Positions 34,777 through 43,354 of a stretch of DNA of 64,000 nucleotides are shown here, piece after piece. The translations under genes and the position numbers were made by a program. The notes below the pieces were generated by a model. The model searched no databases. It was not told where the DNA came from and saw only the letters and a list, made by a program, of their open reading frames with translations. How positions within the stretch are numbered: the stretch's first letter is position 1; the number at the start of each line of letters is the position of its first letter. This DNA comes from Arenibacter sp. 6A1 (lineage in GTDB: Bacteria > Bacteroidota > Bacteroidia > Flavobacteriales > Flavobacteriaceae), in contig NZ_JAAXCQ010000005.1 of the NCBI RefSeq assembly GCF_012272855.1, positions 214,990 to 278,989 on the forward strand, read 5' to 3'.

Positions 34777-34854
34777 GTGTCGGTTAGCTCTCCTACGCTT
34801 CTTGCGCTTGTGGGTAGCTACCTTATGTCTTTTTCTTTTCTTACCGCTTGGCAT
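34765..34854 (-). CDS. 29-residue basic protein of the AURKAIP1/COX24 type, probably ribosomal
   Basis: The protein begins MPSGKKRKRHKVATHKRKKR and ends RRANRHKKK. Two-thirds of residues are Lys, Arg or His. It matches the short AURKAIP1/COX24-domain proteins annotated across Bacteroidota, related to the C-terminus of mitoribosomal mS38. A ribosomal role is likely from this relationship. It lies 30 bases past the HU stop on the same strand. Confidence 0.8.
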   Translation of the reverse strand: MPSGKKRKRHKVATHKRKKRRRANRHKKK

Positions 34855-34884
34855 AAAGTTATATTTTAAGGGTTAATACTAGTT

Positions 34885-35175
34885 TTATTTAACTTGAACG
34901 TTGCTCTTAACACCTTCTACAAAAACCTTCGCAGGTTTAAAAGCGGGAATGTTATGGGCAGGTATTTTTATGGTAGTGTTTTTGGATATATTTCTACCAG
35001 TTTTTTCAGCGCGTGTCTTAATGATAAAACTGCCAAATCCTCTTAGGTATACGTTATCGCCATTCTCTAAGGACGTTTTTACCTCATCCATGAAAGATTC
35101 CACAGTTGCTTGTACATCTCCTTTTTCAATTCCCAGTTTTTCTGAGATTCTCGTTACAATTTCCGCTTTCGTCAT
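34885..35175 (-). CDS. HU-family DNA-binding protein
   Basis: The 96-residue protein has the HU/IHF fold: MTKAEIVTRISEKLGIEKGDVQATVESFMDEVKTSL, then the GFGSFIIKTRAEKTGRNISKNTTIKIPAHNIPAFKPAK signature with the DNA-intercalating proline. It bends and compacts DNA as a dimer and could assist looping at sigma-54 promoters. A -7 box TATATTTG lies at 35221-35214 on the minus strand, about 38 bases before the start. Confidence 0.95.
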   Translation of the reverse strand: MTKAEIVTRISEKLGIEKGDVQATVESFMDEVKTSLENGDNVYLRGFGSFIIKTRAEKTGRNISKNTTIKIPAHNIPAFKPAKVFVEGVKSNVQVK

Positions 35176-35277
35176 TTTAACTAAATAGATTTCAAAGTGT
35201 TTTTTTCGGGACGCAAATATATGAATTAAATTCTATCTTTCCCTTCTAAAGAACTTAATTTTAACTAGGTAAACCAT

Positions 35278-35285
35278 TACTTTTG
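35278..35285 (+). promoter_or_regulatory. -7 promoter box of mutY
   Basis: TACTTTTG matches TAnnTTTG and lies 18 bases before the ATG. No clear -33 TTG is present. Confidence 0.45.
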
Positions 35286-35303
35286 CATTTTATAGAAAAG
35301 TAG

Positions 35304-36341
35304 ATGGTTTTTTCAAATATAATTCTTGCCTGGTACGGCACAAATAAAAGGGCGTTGCCATGGCGTAACACCCTTGACCCTTACCGCATTTGGCTGTCAG
35401 AAATAATGCTTCAACAGACTCGGGTAGCACAAGGAACCCCTTATTATCACAAGTTTATTTCTGCCTTTCCAAAAGTCGAAGATTTAGCAAATGCCGATGA
35501 AGAAGTGGTGTTAAAATTATGGCAAGGCTTAGGATATTATTCCCGGGCACGTAATTTACATGCTACCGCAAAGATAGTTGTAGAAAAATATGGCGGTAAT
35601 TTTCCTAATACATATAAAGAACTTTTAACACTTAAAGGTGTGGGCGATTATACGGCCAGTGCCATTGCTTCTATCTGTTTTAACGAAGCAGTACCGGTTG
35701 TAGACGGAAACGTATATAGGGTCCTTTCCCGCTATTACGGAATGGATTTACCTATAAATTCGCCAGAAGGGATCAAGGAGTTTAAAAAATTGGCCATAAA
35801 GGTCATGGCCCCAAAGAATATCCGCGATTATAATCAAGGTATCATGGAATTTGGCGCCTTGCAATGCACGCCCCAAAAACCCGACTGCCAAACTTGTCCC
35901 TTAAATATTAGCTGTATCGCCTATAATAATGATAGCATTAGTTCGCTGCCCGTAAAATTGAAAAAAACGAAAGTCAAGCATCGCTACTTTAATTATCTGG
36001 TAGTGGTCGATGCCAACAACCAAACCCTGGTACAGCAACGCACCGGAAATGGCATATGGAGACAATTATACGAGTTTCCTTTATTGGAGTCCGACCAGGA
36101 GGTGGCCCTTCCTGAGGTTTCTAAGAGCGCACCCGAGCTTTTAGGCGTACAAGAGGACGCAGAAGTATACCTATATAATGATAAAAATATCGTCCATAAA
36201 CTGTCGCACCAGCATTTACATACCAAGTTTTGGATTGTGAGCACCACGACTATTCTAGAAAACGGAGTACCTTTGTCCACACTTCCGGAATATCCAGTTC
36301 CAGTTTTAATTGCAGATTTTATAAATACGTTTAAAATTTAG
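35304..36341 (+). CDS. mutY: A/G-specific adenine glycosylase
   Basis: It removes adenine mispaired with 8-oxoguanine. The 345-residue protein has ALPWRNTLDPYRIWLSEIMLQQTRV (residues 17-42, catalytic Glu), helix-hairpin-helix LKGVGDYTASAIASICF with the catalytic Asp in VVDGNVYRVLSR, the iron-sulphur cluster ligands in CTPQKPDCQTCPLNISC (about 193-209), and a C-terminal NUDIX-like recognition domain (residues 230-345). It starts the conserved mutY-ssb-gldE-gldD cluster. Confidence 0.96.
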   Translation: MVFSNIILAWYGTNKRALPWRNTLDPYRIWLSEIMLQQTRVAQGTPYYHKFISAFPKVEDLANADEEVVLKLWQGLGYYSRARNLHATAKIVVEKYGGNFPNTYKELLTLKGVGDYTASAIASICFNEAVPVVDGNVYRVLSRYYGMDLPINSPEGIKEFKKLAIKVMAPKNIRDYNQGIMEFGALQCTPQKPDCQTCPLNISCIAYNNDSISSLPVKLKKTKVKHRYFNYLVVVDANNQTLVQQRTGNGIWRQLYEFPLLESDQEVALPEVSKSAPELLGVQEDAEVYLYNDKNIVHKLSHQHLHTKFWIVSTTTILENGVPLSTLPEYPVPVLIADFINTFKI

Positions 36342-36349
36342 TATTTTTG
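36342..36349 (+). promoter_or_regulatory. -7 promoter box of ssb
   Basis: TATTTTTG matches TAnnTTTG, 16 bases before the ssb ATG and immediately after the mutY stop, so ssb may be transcribed independently. Confidence 0.45.
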
Positions 36350-36365
36350 AAATAATATATACACT

Positions 36366-36815
36366 ATGAGCGGAACATTAAATAAAGTAATGCTAATTGG
36401 TCATTTAGGAGACGAAGTAAAGGTCCATTATTTTGAGGGTGGGAATTGCATCGGCAGATTTCCTTTGGCCACCAACGAAACCTATACCAATAAACAAACC
36501 GGAGAAAGAGTCACCAATACGGACTGGCACAATATTGTGGTACGCAACAAGGCCGCCGAAATATGTGAAAAATATCTGAGCAAAGGCGATAAGGTATATG
36601 TAGAAGGTCGCTTAAAGAACCGCCAGTGGCAAGGGGAAGACGGTACTACCCGTTATGCTACCGAAGTACATGTTCAGGATTTTACCTTCCTTTCCACCAA
36701 AAATGATGGCAGCTCTAATGCCAACCAAGCCAACCCGAACCAACGACAAGACCAAGGCGCCTCTGATGCGGCCAAAAGACCATCTTCTTTAGAGGAAGAC
36801 GATTTGCCTTTTTAA
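36366..36815 (+). CDS. ssb: single-stranded DNA-binding protein
   Basis: The 149-residue protein has an N-terminal OB-fold (GTLNKVMLIGHLGDEVKVHYFEGG, NTDWHNIVVRNKAAEICEKYLSKGDKVYVEGRLKNRQW), a disordered Asn/Gln-rich linker (residues 110-135) and the acidic protein-recruiting tip EEDDLPF. It binds single-stranded DNA as a tetramer in replication and repair. It is between mutY and gldE. Confidence 0.96.
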   Translation: MSGTLNKVMLIGHLGDEVKVHYFEGGNCIGRFPLATNETYTNKQTGERVTNTDWHNIVVRNKAAEICEKYLSKGDKVYVEGRLKNRQWQGEDGTTRYATEVHVQDFTFLSTKNDGSSNANQANPNQRQDQGASDAAKRPSSLEEDDLPF

Positions 36816-36841
36816 ATAAAATAAATATTAAATTCTAACTA

Positions 36842-38170
36842 TTGGACCCAGACCCCCTCAGTTTACCGTTAAATTTCATTGCAATTGACGGCGCATTAAC
36901 GTTAAAAATTGTAATCCTTTTTATTCTTCTAGTATGCTCTGCATTAATATCGGGAGCCGAAGTAGCCTTCTTTGGCCTTTCTCAGACCGAGGTAAACGAA
37001 ATAGAAGAGAAAAAATCTGCTAAAGGAAACATTATTGTTCAACTTTTGGACAGACCAAAAAAATTGCTGGCAACCATTTTAATTGCCAACAACTCTATTA
37101 ACATAGGGATTGTACTCTTGTTCAACGCTATCGGAGACACCCTGTTCCAAGGCTTATCGTATACCATTTTAGGTATTGTTTCTGTTCGCTTTTTATTGGA
37201 AGTTGTCGTGGTGACCTTCCTGATCCTCATGTTCGGCGAAATTTTACCCAAGGTATACGCCAATAGAAACAGGCATACTTTTTCCTTTTTCATGGCCTTT
37301 CCGCTTAAGGTATTAGATTTTATCTTTTCACCTTTGAGTCTTCCTATGCGATCGGCTACTATTTACCTGTACAATAAGCTCGGAAAGCAAAAATCGAACA
37401 TCAGCGTAGACCATTTGTCACAGGCCCTGGAACTCACCTCTGAAGGCGACACTACTAAGGAAGAGCAAAAGATCTTGGAAGGCATCGTTAACTTTGGAAA
37501 TACGGATACCAAACAGGTAATGCGCCCTCGATTAGATATTTTTGCCCTTAGTTCTGACTTAAAGTTTACCGATGTATTACATGAGATTAAAAAACACGGC
37601 TACTCTAGAATTCCGGTCTATTCCGAAAATATGGACAATGTTCTAGGGGTGCTCTACGTGAAAGATCTTCTTCCTTATATAGACCGAAAGACGTTTAATT
37701 GGATGTCCCTGATCAGGGAACCCTATTTTGTGCCAGAAAATAAAAAACTCGATGATCTACTGTTAGAGTTTCAGACAAAAAAGAACCATTTGGCCATTGT
37801 AGTCGATGAATACGGGGGCACCTCGGGCATTGTTACCTTAGAAGATATTATAGAGGAGATTGTCGGGGATATTAGTGACGAATTTGATGATGAAGACCTT
37901 AACTTTTCTAAATTAGACGAGTTTAACTTTGTTTTTGATGGTAAAACTGCCTTAAGGGACTTCTATAAGGTAGCCAATATTGAAGACGAGAACGAATTTG
38001 AGGATAAAAAGGGCGAATCGGAAACTATTGCAGGTTTTGTCCTGGAAATAGCCGGCGGGTTCCCTAAAATGGGGGAGCAAGTTGCTTTTAACAATTATTT
38101 GTTTACCGTGGAAAGCTTGGACAAAAAACGCTTAAAACTAATAAAAATAACCCTTCCCAATGAAATTTAA
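36842..38170 (+). CDS. gldE: gliding motility-associated protein GldE (CNNM/CorC-type)
   Basis: The 442-residue membrane protein has a CNNM/DUF21 domain with membrane segments (residues 20-175), two CBS domains ([16 protein letters not shown]..., then [40 protein letters not shown]) and a CorC-HlyC C-terminal domain. GldE supports GldD in gliding and type IX secretion in Flavobacterium. The start is TTG ([12 protein letters not shown]). No ATG is suitable. It overlaps gldD by 11 bases. Confidence 0.92.
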   Translation: MDPDPLSLPLNFIAIDGALTLKIVILFILLVCSALISGAEVAFFGLSQTEVNEIEEKKSAKGNIIVQLLDRPKKLLATILIANNSINIGIVLLFNAIGDTLFQGLSYTILGIVSVRFLLEVVVVTFLILMFGEILPKVYANRNRHTFSFFMAFPLKVLDFIFSPLSLPMRSATIYLYNKLGKQKSNISVDHLSQALELTSEGDTTKEEQKILEGIVNFGNTDTKQVMRPRLDIFALSSDLKFTDVLHEIKKHGYSRIPVYSENMDNVLGVLYVKDLLPYIDRKTFNWMSLIREPYFVPENKKLDDLLLEFQTKKNHLAIVVDEYGGTSGIVTLEDIIEEIVGDISDEFDDEDLNFSKLDEFNFVFDGKTALRDFYKVANIEDENEFEDKKGESETIAGFVLEIAGGFPKMGEQVAFNNYLFTVESLDKKRLKLIKITLPNEI

Positions 38171-38723
38171 CGCCCTGTTCCTTTCGGTTCTTATAAGTTT
38201 CACGGCCCTCTCGTGCCAAGAAGACACATTGCCCAAACCTAAGGCCATGTTGCGCTTAGAATATCCGGAGACAGGAGAAAAACAGTTGGCAACCCCACAT
38301 TTCGAATTTAGGCATACCGGTGTAGAAAAGGTAAAATCTAACGACCTAAATTCCATCACCATCAATTACCCCAGGTTAAATGGTGCTATTTTTATCACCT
38401 ATAAAAAAGTTGACGGGAATTTGGAAAAATTACTGACCGATGCCCAAAAATTAAGTTACGAACATGTGATGAAGGCCGATGGCATCCTAGAAAAACTTTT
38501 TGTCAATGATACCGATAAGGTGTATGGCATGTACTATGAGGTTAAAGGCAATGCCGCTTCCCAATCGCAGTTTTACGCAACCGATAGCCTACAGCATTTT
38601 TTGACCGGATCCTTATATTTTAATGCCAAGCCCAATTACGATTCCATCCTCCCGGCCGCCGCGTACTTGCAAAAGGATATTAGAAAAATTATGGAAAGCC
38701 TACAATGGAAAGAGCAACCCTAA
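38160..38723 (+). CDS. gldD: gliding motility lipoprotein GldD
   Basis: The 187-residue lipoprotein has a signal peptide with lipobox cysteine near residue 20 (FTALSC) and the GldD start PKPKAMLRLEYPETG. It is required for gliding in Flavobacterium johnsoniae, and works with GldE. The 11-base overlap with gldE implies translational coupling. Confidence 0.93.
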   Translation: MKFNALFLSVLISFTALSCQEDTLPKPKAMLRLEYPETGEKQLATPHFEFRHTGVEKVKSNDLNSITINYPRLNGAIFITYKKVDGNLEKLLTDAQKLSYEHVMKADGILEKLFVNDTDKVYGMYYEVKGNAASQSQFYATDSLQHFLTGSLYFNAKPNYDSILPAAAYLQKDIRKIMESLQWKEQP

Positions 38724-38885
38724 AAACCGCTTCCTTTTTATTCAGCTTCCGTTTTTAAGCACCCTTTAAATCCCCCACGGGCTTTGGCGAGCCCACGAAG
38801 GCATAATACTGGGTACCAAAAATATAGGAGTCCATTGATTACGCCAAACACCTCCTAAACCTTATAACGTGTAACATTCTAATTG

Positions 38886-38965
38886 GGGCGTTCCCTCCTT
38901 CGTCGGTCGGGCTATTGGCTATATCCCTCGCTCCGCTGCGGGGATGCCGCCGCTATCCCTAACGC
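38886..38965 (+). repeat. REP-like palindromic element, copy 3
   Basis: The best plus-strand copy: GGGCGTTCCCTCCTTCGTCG at the left, an inner ATCCCTCGC/GCGGGGAT hairpin, and CTATCCCTAACGC at the right. It lies in the 326-base gap after gldD. The rest of that gap shows only a short GGGCT/AGCCC hairpin near 38785. Confidence 0.9.
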
Positions 38966-38968
38966 AAA

Positions 38969-39002
38969 AAAATACCCCTTTCTAATATGAAAGAGGTATT
39001 TA
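38969..39002 (-). terminator. terminator of the lipoprotein gene at 39050
   Basis: AAATACC-CTTTC pairs with GAAAG-GGTATTT with one internal mismatch, next to the REP-like element. Confidence 0.7.
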
Positions 39003-39049
39003 AGAAGCCGTTTGGACAAAGAAAGCAACTTTATCAAACATCAAAAAGA

Positions 39050-39457
39050 TTATTCCTTTTGGAGTAATTGCTGTGCTTTTTCTATACTAGAATTCATTTG
39101 TTCCTTAAGAGCATTTACTTTAACCTCCTCTTCATCTAACCACTGTTGCTTTTCTTCGCTAAGTTCTTGCCCCTTCATTATCTCGTTGGGACTAAAGCGT
39201 TCGCTAAAACCTTTCATCCAATCCATCATGGCTTTATGAGCCAATTCCAAGTCTTTTTTTGCCAGCATATACGTATGGTCCTCCATGCTACGTTCCTCTA
39301 ATTGGGATATCAGTTGACTAATAGTACCCATCTTTGGCATTACTTCGTCATGTACCGCAATTACATTTTGCATTTGAGTTTTAGATTCCTCCTCCTTACA
39401 CGAGAATGAAATGGCTATTAAAAGCATTGCGAACAACAGAAAAGATTTTTTAATCAT
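39050..39457 (-). CDS. coiled-coil lipoprotein of unknown function
   Basis: The 135-residue protein has a lipoprotein signal (lipobox AISFSC, cysteine at residue 20) and an almost wholly helical, charged mature part that should form a coiled coil (LISQLEERSMEDHTY, NALKEQMNSSIEKAQQLLQ). It carries no catalytic motif. Similar small proteins occur in flavobacteria and are sometimes annotated as viral A-type inclusion-like, on the coiled coil alone. Confidence 0.75.
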   Translation of the reverse strand: MIKKSFLLFAMLLIAISFSCKEEESKTQMQNVIAVHDEVMPKMGTISQLISQLEERSMEDHTYMLAKKDLELAHKAMMDWMKGFSERFSPNEIMKGQELSEEKQQWLDEEEVKVNALKEQMNSSIEKAQQLLQKE

Positions 39458-39943
39458 TATATATAAGGTTAGTGTAATATTAAAAATCCGTGCGAAACGA
39501 ATACTTACAATTAATAAGTACTCTTAATACAAGGGATAAAGATACTTATAAGCTTAAAAACATCATACATTCTATGTTAAATTTATGGCGTTCTTAAACA
39601 TTAGCGGATAAGATAAAGAATTACCATACCGTCTTTACAAAGGCCCTATTAGGCGTACACATTCTCATTTAAACAAGTAATACACAGAACATTCAGAAAG
39701 GGTCGGAATTTTTTAAAAAAGCAAAACCATCTTTTAAAAGAAGCTCCTTTATGGAAGTACAAACAGAGGGTATTCTCCCTTACTTTTAATAGTCTAATTT
39801 CATCGACCACCGGAACAGAAATCGCTTAAAAGCAGTCATATTAATAAAAATTGCCTGACAATTTCTATTTCTTGTTAATTTATACAAATAAATCATAAAA
39901 AAAATGTAATTTAAATGCATCCATAACCTAAAACTTTAAAGAT
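39458..39943. other. 486-base intergenic stretch
   Basis: AT-rich sequence between a minus-strand lipoprotein gene and the plus-strand DUF4199 gene. I see no convincing small gene, repeat or structured RNA in it. Confidence 0.5.
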
Positions 39944-40399
39944 ATGAAAGAATTTGCACTACCAATTAGGTTTGGCGTTGCTACTAGCGGCTCTCTAATT
40001 GCTTATTTCTTAATTTTATCGCTTTTTGGACTACACACCAACGTATTATATAGTCTTTTCAATGGCGTTATCACTGGTTTTGGCATTTACGAATCCATTA
40101 AATATTTCAGGATAAAAAAAGGAGTAGCTTTTAATTACGGTATAGGGTTTACTGCTGGCATTGTCACTGGGGCCATCGCTACGATAATTTTTACGTTTTT
40201 CTTCGCCTTGTATGCCACCGAAATAAACACCCAATTTTTAAAGGAATTATCAAAAGTCTGGTTTTCGGATTACGACACTTTAGAAGGCAGTATATTTTTC
40301 ACCGTGGCCACCATGGGCTTTGCAACCACCTTGGTTTTGACCCTAGCTTTTATGCAGTTATTTAAGACTTCCAAGAACCTAAACCAAAAATCGGCTTAA
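39944..40399 (+). CDS. DUF4199-type membrane protein
   Basis: The 151-residue protein has four membrane helices (about residues 8-28, 33-53, 67-93 and 119-141) with GFGIYESIKYFRIKKG between helices 2 and 3, as in DUF4199 proteins of Bacteroidota. The function is unknown. It ends about 100 bases before rplU, which has its own promoter. Confidence 0.7.
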   Translation: MKEFALPIRFGVATSGSLIAYFLILSLFGLHTNVLYSLFNGVITGFGIYESIKYFRIKKGVAFNYGIGFTAGIVTGAIATIIFTFFFALYATEINTQFLKELSKVWFSDYDTLEGSIFFTVATMGFATTLVLTLAFMQLFKTSKNLNQKSA

Positions 40400-40415
40400 A
40401 ATTCTTAAAAATCGC

Positions 40416-40445
40416 TTGTGGTTTAAGGATTTAGAAGTATATTTG
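40416..40445 (+). promoter_or_regulatory. perfect Bacteroidota promoter of rplU-rpmA
   Basis: TTG at 40416, exactly 19 bases, then TATATTTG at 40438. This equals the TTG-N19-TAnnTTTG consensus. Transcription would start near 40450, giving a leader of about 50 bases with a small GCCTA/TAGGC hairpin. Confidence 0.85.
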
Positions 40446-40501
40446 CAGCCGCCTATGTAAAATTAGGCTTGTTCATTTAACATATAATAAACACACAAGC
40501 T

Positions 40502-40981
40502 ATGTACGCAATTGTAGAGATAGCAGGGCAGCAATTTAAAGTTGCGAAAGACCAAAAAGTGTATGTTCACCGTTTACAAAACGAAGAAGGTAGCAATGTT
40601 ACTTTTGATAACGTTCTTTTGTTGGAAGATGGTAGTAACATTACTGTAGGCGCCCCCGCTATAGACGGAGCCACTGTTGAGGCCAAAGTCATTAAACACC
40701 TTAAAGGTGAAAAAGTAATTGTCTTTAAAAAGAAAAGACGTAAAGGTTACAAAAAGAAAAACGGTCACCGTCAGTATTTGACTGAATTAGTTATTGAAAG
40801 CATCAGTGCTTCAGGAGCTAAAAAAGAGGCCAAACCTGCCGCTAAAAAAGAAGAAGCTAAAGCTTCTAACGATTTAAGCGATAATACGGTTGCTGAACTA
40901 AGAGAGATGGCAAAAGCTCAAGGTCTTGAAGGGTACTCTTCAATGAAGAAAGCTGAATTAATTGCCGCTTTAAGTAAATAA
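40502..40981 (+). CDS. rplU: 50S ribosomal protein L21 with a C-terminal helical extension
   Basis: Residues 1-102 are a normal bL21 (MYAIVEIAGQQFKVAKDQKVYVHRL, KKKRRKGYKKKNGHRQYLTELVI). Residues 103-125 are a Lys/Ala-rich linker, and residues 126-159 (DNTVAELREMAKAQGLEGYS, then SMKKAELIAAL) look like a SAP/Rho-N-type helix-extended-loop-helix motif. L21 is usually about 103 residues, so this is a lineage-specific addition that may bind nucleic acid. It is followed by rpmA after 21 bases. Confidence 0.95.
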   Translation: MYAIVEIAGQQFKVAKDQKVYVHRLQNEEGSNVTFDNVLLLEDGSNITVGAPAIDGATVEAKVIKHLKGEKVIVFKKKRRKGYKKKNGHRQYLTELVIESISASGAKKEAKPAAKKEEAKASNDLSDNTVAELREMAKAQGLEGYSSMKKAELIAALSK

Positions 40982-41002
40982 CTAGAACTAAAATAATATA
41001 TC

Positions 41003-41263
41003 ATGGCACACAAAAAAGGTGTTGGTAGTTCCAAGAACGGTAGAGAATCAGAATCGAAACGATTAGGCGTTAAGATTTTTGGTGGTCAAGCTGCTATTGC
41101 TGGAAATATCATCGTAAGACAACGTGGTACAAAACACAATCCAGGTGAAAATGTTTACGCTGGAAAAGATCACACTTTACACGCTAAAGTTGATGGTCTT
41201 GTGAAGTTCCAAAAGAAAGCTGGAGGAAAATCTTATGTTTCCATTGAGCCATTTGAAGCTTAA
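41003..41263 (+). CDS. rpmA: 50S ribosomal protein L27
   Basis: The 86-residue protein begins [20 protein letters not shown], the N-terminal tail that reaches the peptidyl-transferase centre. There is no Firmicutes-type cleavable prefix. The rest ([28 protein letters not shown]) is standard. It is co-transcribed with rplU. Confidence 0.98.
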   Translation: MAHKKGVGSSKNGRESESKRLGVKIFGGQAAIAGNIIVRQRGTKHNPGENVYAGKDHTLHAKVDGLVKFQKKAGGKSYVSIEPFEA

Positions 41264-41284
41264 TAAGCACATTCTTTAAAATAT

Positions 41285-41318
41285 AAAAAACCCTTTCTGT
41301 TTTCAGAAAGGGTTTTTT
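41285..41318 (+). terminator. terminator of rplU-rpmA
   Basis: AAAAAACCCTTTCTG pairs with CAGAAAGGGTTTTTT around TTTT. Confidence 0.95.
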
Positions 41319-41452
41319 TATGCCCAAAAATAACCCCTGCGCCCTTTTAATCAGCATAAACAAGACCATTGGCTTCATTTATACCATCTTATGGAATGCA
41401 TCCTAGCCCTAAATTTTGTAATTTTAGAAAGAACCATTAAACCCATTGTATC

Positions 41453-42037
41453 ATGAAAAAATTATTCATTTGTAGCTTTTTGTGTATATCCCTACTATTT
41501 TCCAGTTGCCTGGGATCTTTTGGGGCTTTTAACAATCTAAAGGAATGGAACCAGAACGTTTCCGAAAGTAAGTTTGTAAACAACTTAATTTTCTGGGGAC
41601 TGAACATTGTTCCGGTGTACGGTCTTTTCTTTGTTGGGGATGCAGTGATCTTTAACGTCATCGAATTCTGGTCAGGGTCTAACCCTATCGCCATGGAAGA
41701 CGGGGAATCGGAAGAGCAGGTCGTAGAACAGGACGGCAACACCATTAAAATGGTGGCTACCAAAAACAGATTGGAAATAAACGTGCTAGACGGTCCTAAA
41801 AAAGGCCAAAAAGTAGATCTTCTCTACAGACCACACGAAAAGTCTTGGAACGCCATAAAACCCAATGGGGAAATAATTAAACTTTCGTCCTTTAAAGAAG
41901 GCTTTTATTTTGTGTATACCCCAGATGGGGAATCAATTAAAATAAACCCAATGCAAAGCAAGGAAGAAGGACTCGCCCTATTAAAAGAACATTCGGACTG
42001 CTATACAGCTGCCGGAATGCAGGCTTTAGGGTATTAA
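41453..42037 (+). CDS. DUF3332 lipoprotein
   Basis: The 194-residue protein has a lipobox signal (LLFSSC, cysteine at residue 19), a hydrophobic segment (NNLIFWGLNIVPVYGLFFVGDAVIFNVIEFW) and a soluble C-terminal part with NGEIIKLSSFKEGFYFVYTPDGESIKINP. This is the DUF3332 layout. The function is unknown. It stands alone. Confidence 0.8.
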   Translation: MKKLFICSFLCISLLFSSCLGSFGAFNNLKEWNQNVSESKFVNNLIFWGLNIVPVYGLFFVGDAVIFNVIEFWSGSNPIAMEDGESEEQVVEQDGNTIKMVATKNRLEINVLDGPKKGQKVDLLYRPHEKSWNAIKPNGEIIKLSSFKEGFYFVYTPDGESIKINPMQSKEEGLALLKEHSDCYTAAGMQALGY

Positions 42038-42043
42038 TAAAAA

Positions 42044-42094
42044 TGGTATGACCGGGCAATAGAATAACTGTAAACATCCTATTGCCCCCGTACC
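42044..42094. terminator. hairpin between convergent DUF3332 and SDR genes
   Basis: GGGCAATAG pairs with CTATTGCCC around a 16-base loop, with outer GGTA/TACC pairing. No strong U-run follows. Confidence 0.6.
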
Positions 42095-42101
42095 ATTCTC
42101 A

Positions 42102-43205
42102 TTACCAGTTTTGACTCCTAAAGCTATTGCTTTTTGCAAAGCTTACGGTTTTGGACAAGTAGTCTTCTATATTATAATCAGGAATAGGCAAAATACTCTC
42201 TAGCAGTTCCGTATCCCATTCATTGGGCCTAGAAGTAAGGTAAGGATGCAAATGCACCCCTATGGTCTCGTAATAAAACTTTTCTAGAGCCGATTTAAAG
42301 CCACCTAATGCCTCTATGGACTCTTGGGTAAAACTAAAATTCGTAAATCCTACTACATCAAATATTTTAGACATCCCCCTTATAAGATTGGTGTCCTGGG
42401 AATGAACAATGTTTAATTCCTCAATATCGCGATCCAATACTTTTACGATTACCTTGGCGGCATAGTCTGTCGGGATAATATTTAATCCGCTACCGATACC
42501 GGCACTGATCCGTATAGCTTCTTTTTGATCCCTATCGTGGAAAAACTTGGCAAACAGATAGAAGACCATATATTTTGAAATAAAATAATTGGGCGCTTCG
42601 CTAATATTCCCTCCCAATACACTTGGTCGCAAAATCTGAATCGGAATCTGGCATTTTTTCCCTTCTTCCAACAAAAACCTTTCGCTAGCATGTTTGGAGG
42701 CCTCATAATAATTGCGATACCTAAGACCGTCGTTTAGGCCGTAGTTATTCCCTAAAAGCCCCCCAGCATCACCGATAGCGAATGCGGTGCTTATATATAC
42801 AAACTTAGCAATATGGCCTACATAGGCCTTAAAAATGCTTTTGGTGAATTCTAGGTTTTCCCTAAATATCTCTTCCTTGGCAGCGATATGGGTAGAAAGA
42901 TTTACATAACCGGCAGAATGCACAAAATAATCAATCCGTACGCCCTCTAAAAATGTCTCGGGTTCCAAAAGTCGATCCGCATCGATAACCGATATCTTGC
43001 GAAGTACGGCCTCCATATTATTTTTAATAAATTCCGGCGCATACTCACTGCGGAACATATTGGATATTCTTTCTTGTGGCGTTAATCGTTTCTTGTTCCG
43101 AACAGGCAAGTATATTTTTTCAATACGCTCAAACTTCATTTCCAAAAGGGAAAACAGTACTCTAGACCCTAAAGTACCTGTAGCTCCGGTTAAAATTATA
43201 TTCAT
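42102..43205 (-). CDS. NAD-dependent thioester reductase-like SDR (male-sterility type domain)
   Basis: The 367-residue protein is an extended SDR with MNIILTGATGTLGSRVLFSLL, the VYISTAFAIGDAGG region and the active-site YYEASKHASERFLL (YxxxK near residue 170). The layout matches the NAD_binding_4 group that reduces acyl thioesters to aldehydes or alcohols in carrier-bound pathways. A phosphopantetheinyl transferase is encoded 1.6 kb away. The substrate is unknown. Confidence 0.75.
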   Translation of the reverse strand: MNIILTGATGTLGSRVLFSLLEMKFERIEKIYLPVRNKKRLTPQERISNMFRSEYAPEFIKNNMEAVLRKISVIDADRLLEPETFLEGVRIDYFVHSAGYVNLSTHIAAKEEIFRENLEFTKSIFKAYVGHIAKFVYISTAFAIGDAGGLLGNNYGLNDGLRYRNYYEASKHASERFLLEEGKKCQIPIQILRPSVLGGNISEAPNYFISKYMVFYLFAKFFHDRDQKEAIRISAGIGSGLNIIPTDYAAKVIVKVLDRDIEELNIVHSQDTNLIRGMSKIFDVVGFTNFSFTQESIEALGGFKSALEKFYYETIGVHLHPYLTSRPNEWDTELLESILPIPDYNIEDYLSKTVSFAKSNSFRSQNW

Positions 43206-43295
43206 TAAAATTCTTAGGTTTTATTTAGTGGTAATACGGGGCTCCTTCCCTTGTGACGGCCTGCCCATCGCTTCTTTTGCGATCCTTTAAAAATA

Positions 43296-43331
43296 AGAAA
43301 ATCCCCTATGAATCAACATAAGGGATTTTCT
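43296..43331 (-). terminator. terminator downstream of ahcY
   Basis: AGAAAATCCC pairs with GGGATTTTCT, extended inside by TATG/CATA, 24 bases past the stop. Confidence 0.85.
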
Positions 43332-43354
43332 GCTAAGACGCCTAAGCGCTATAT

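Noticed and set aside
43236..43280. Possible decayed REP-like element before the ahcY terminator (GGGGCTCCTTCCC)
   Set aside because: Only the first 30 or so bases resemble the repeat, and the inner hairpin and right end are missing.
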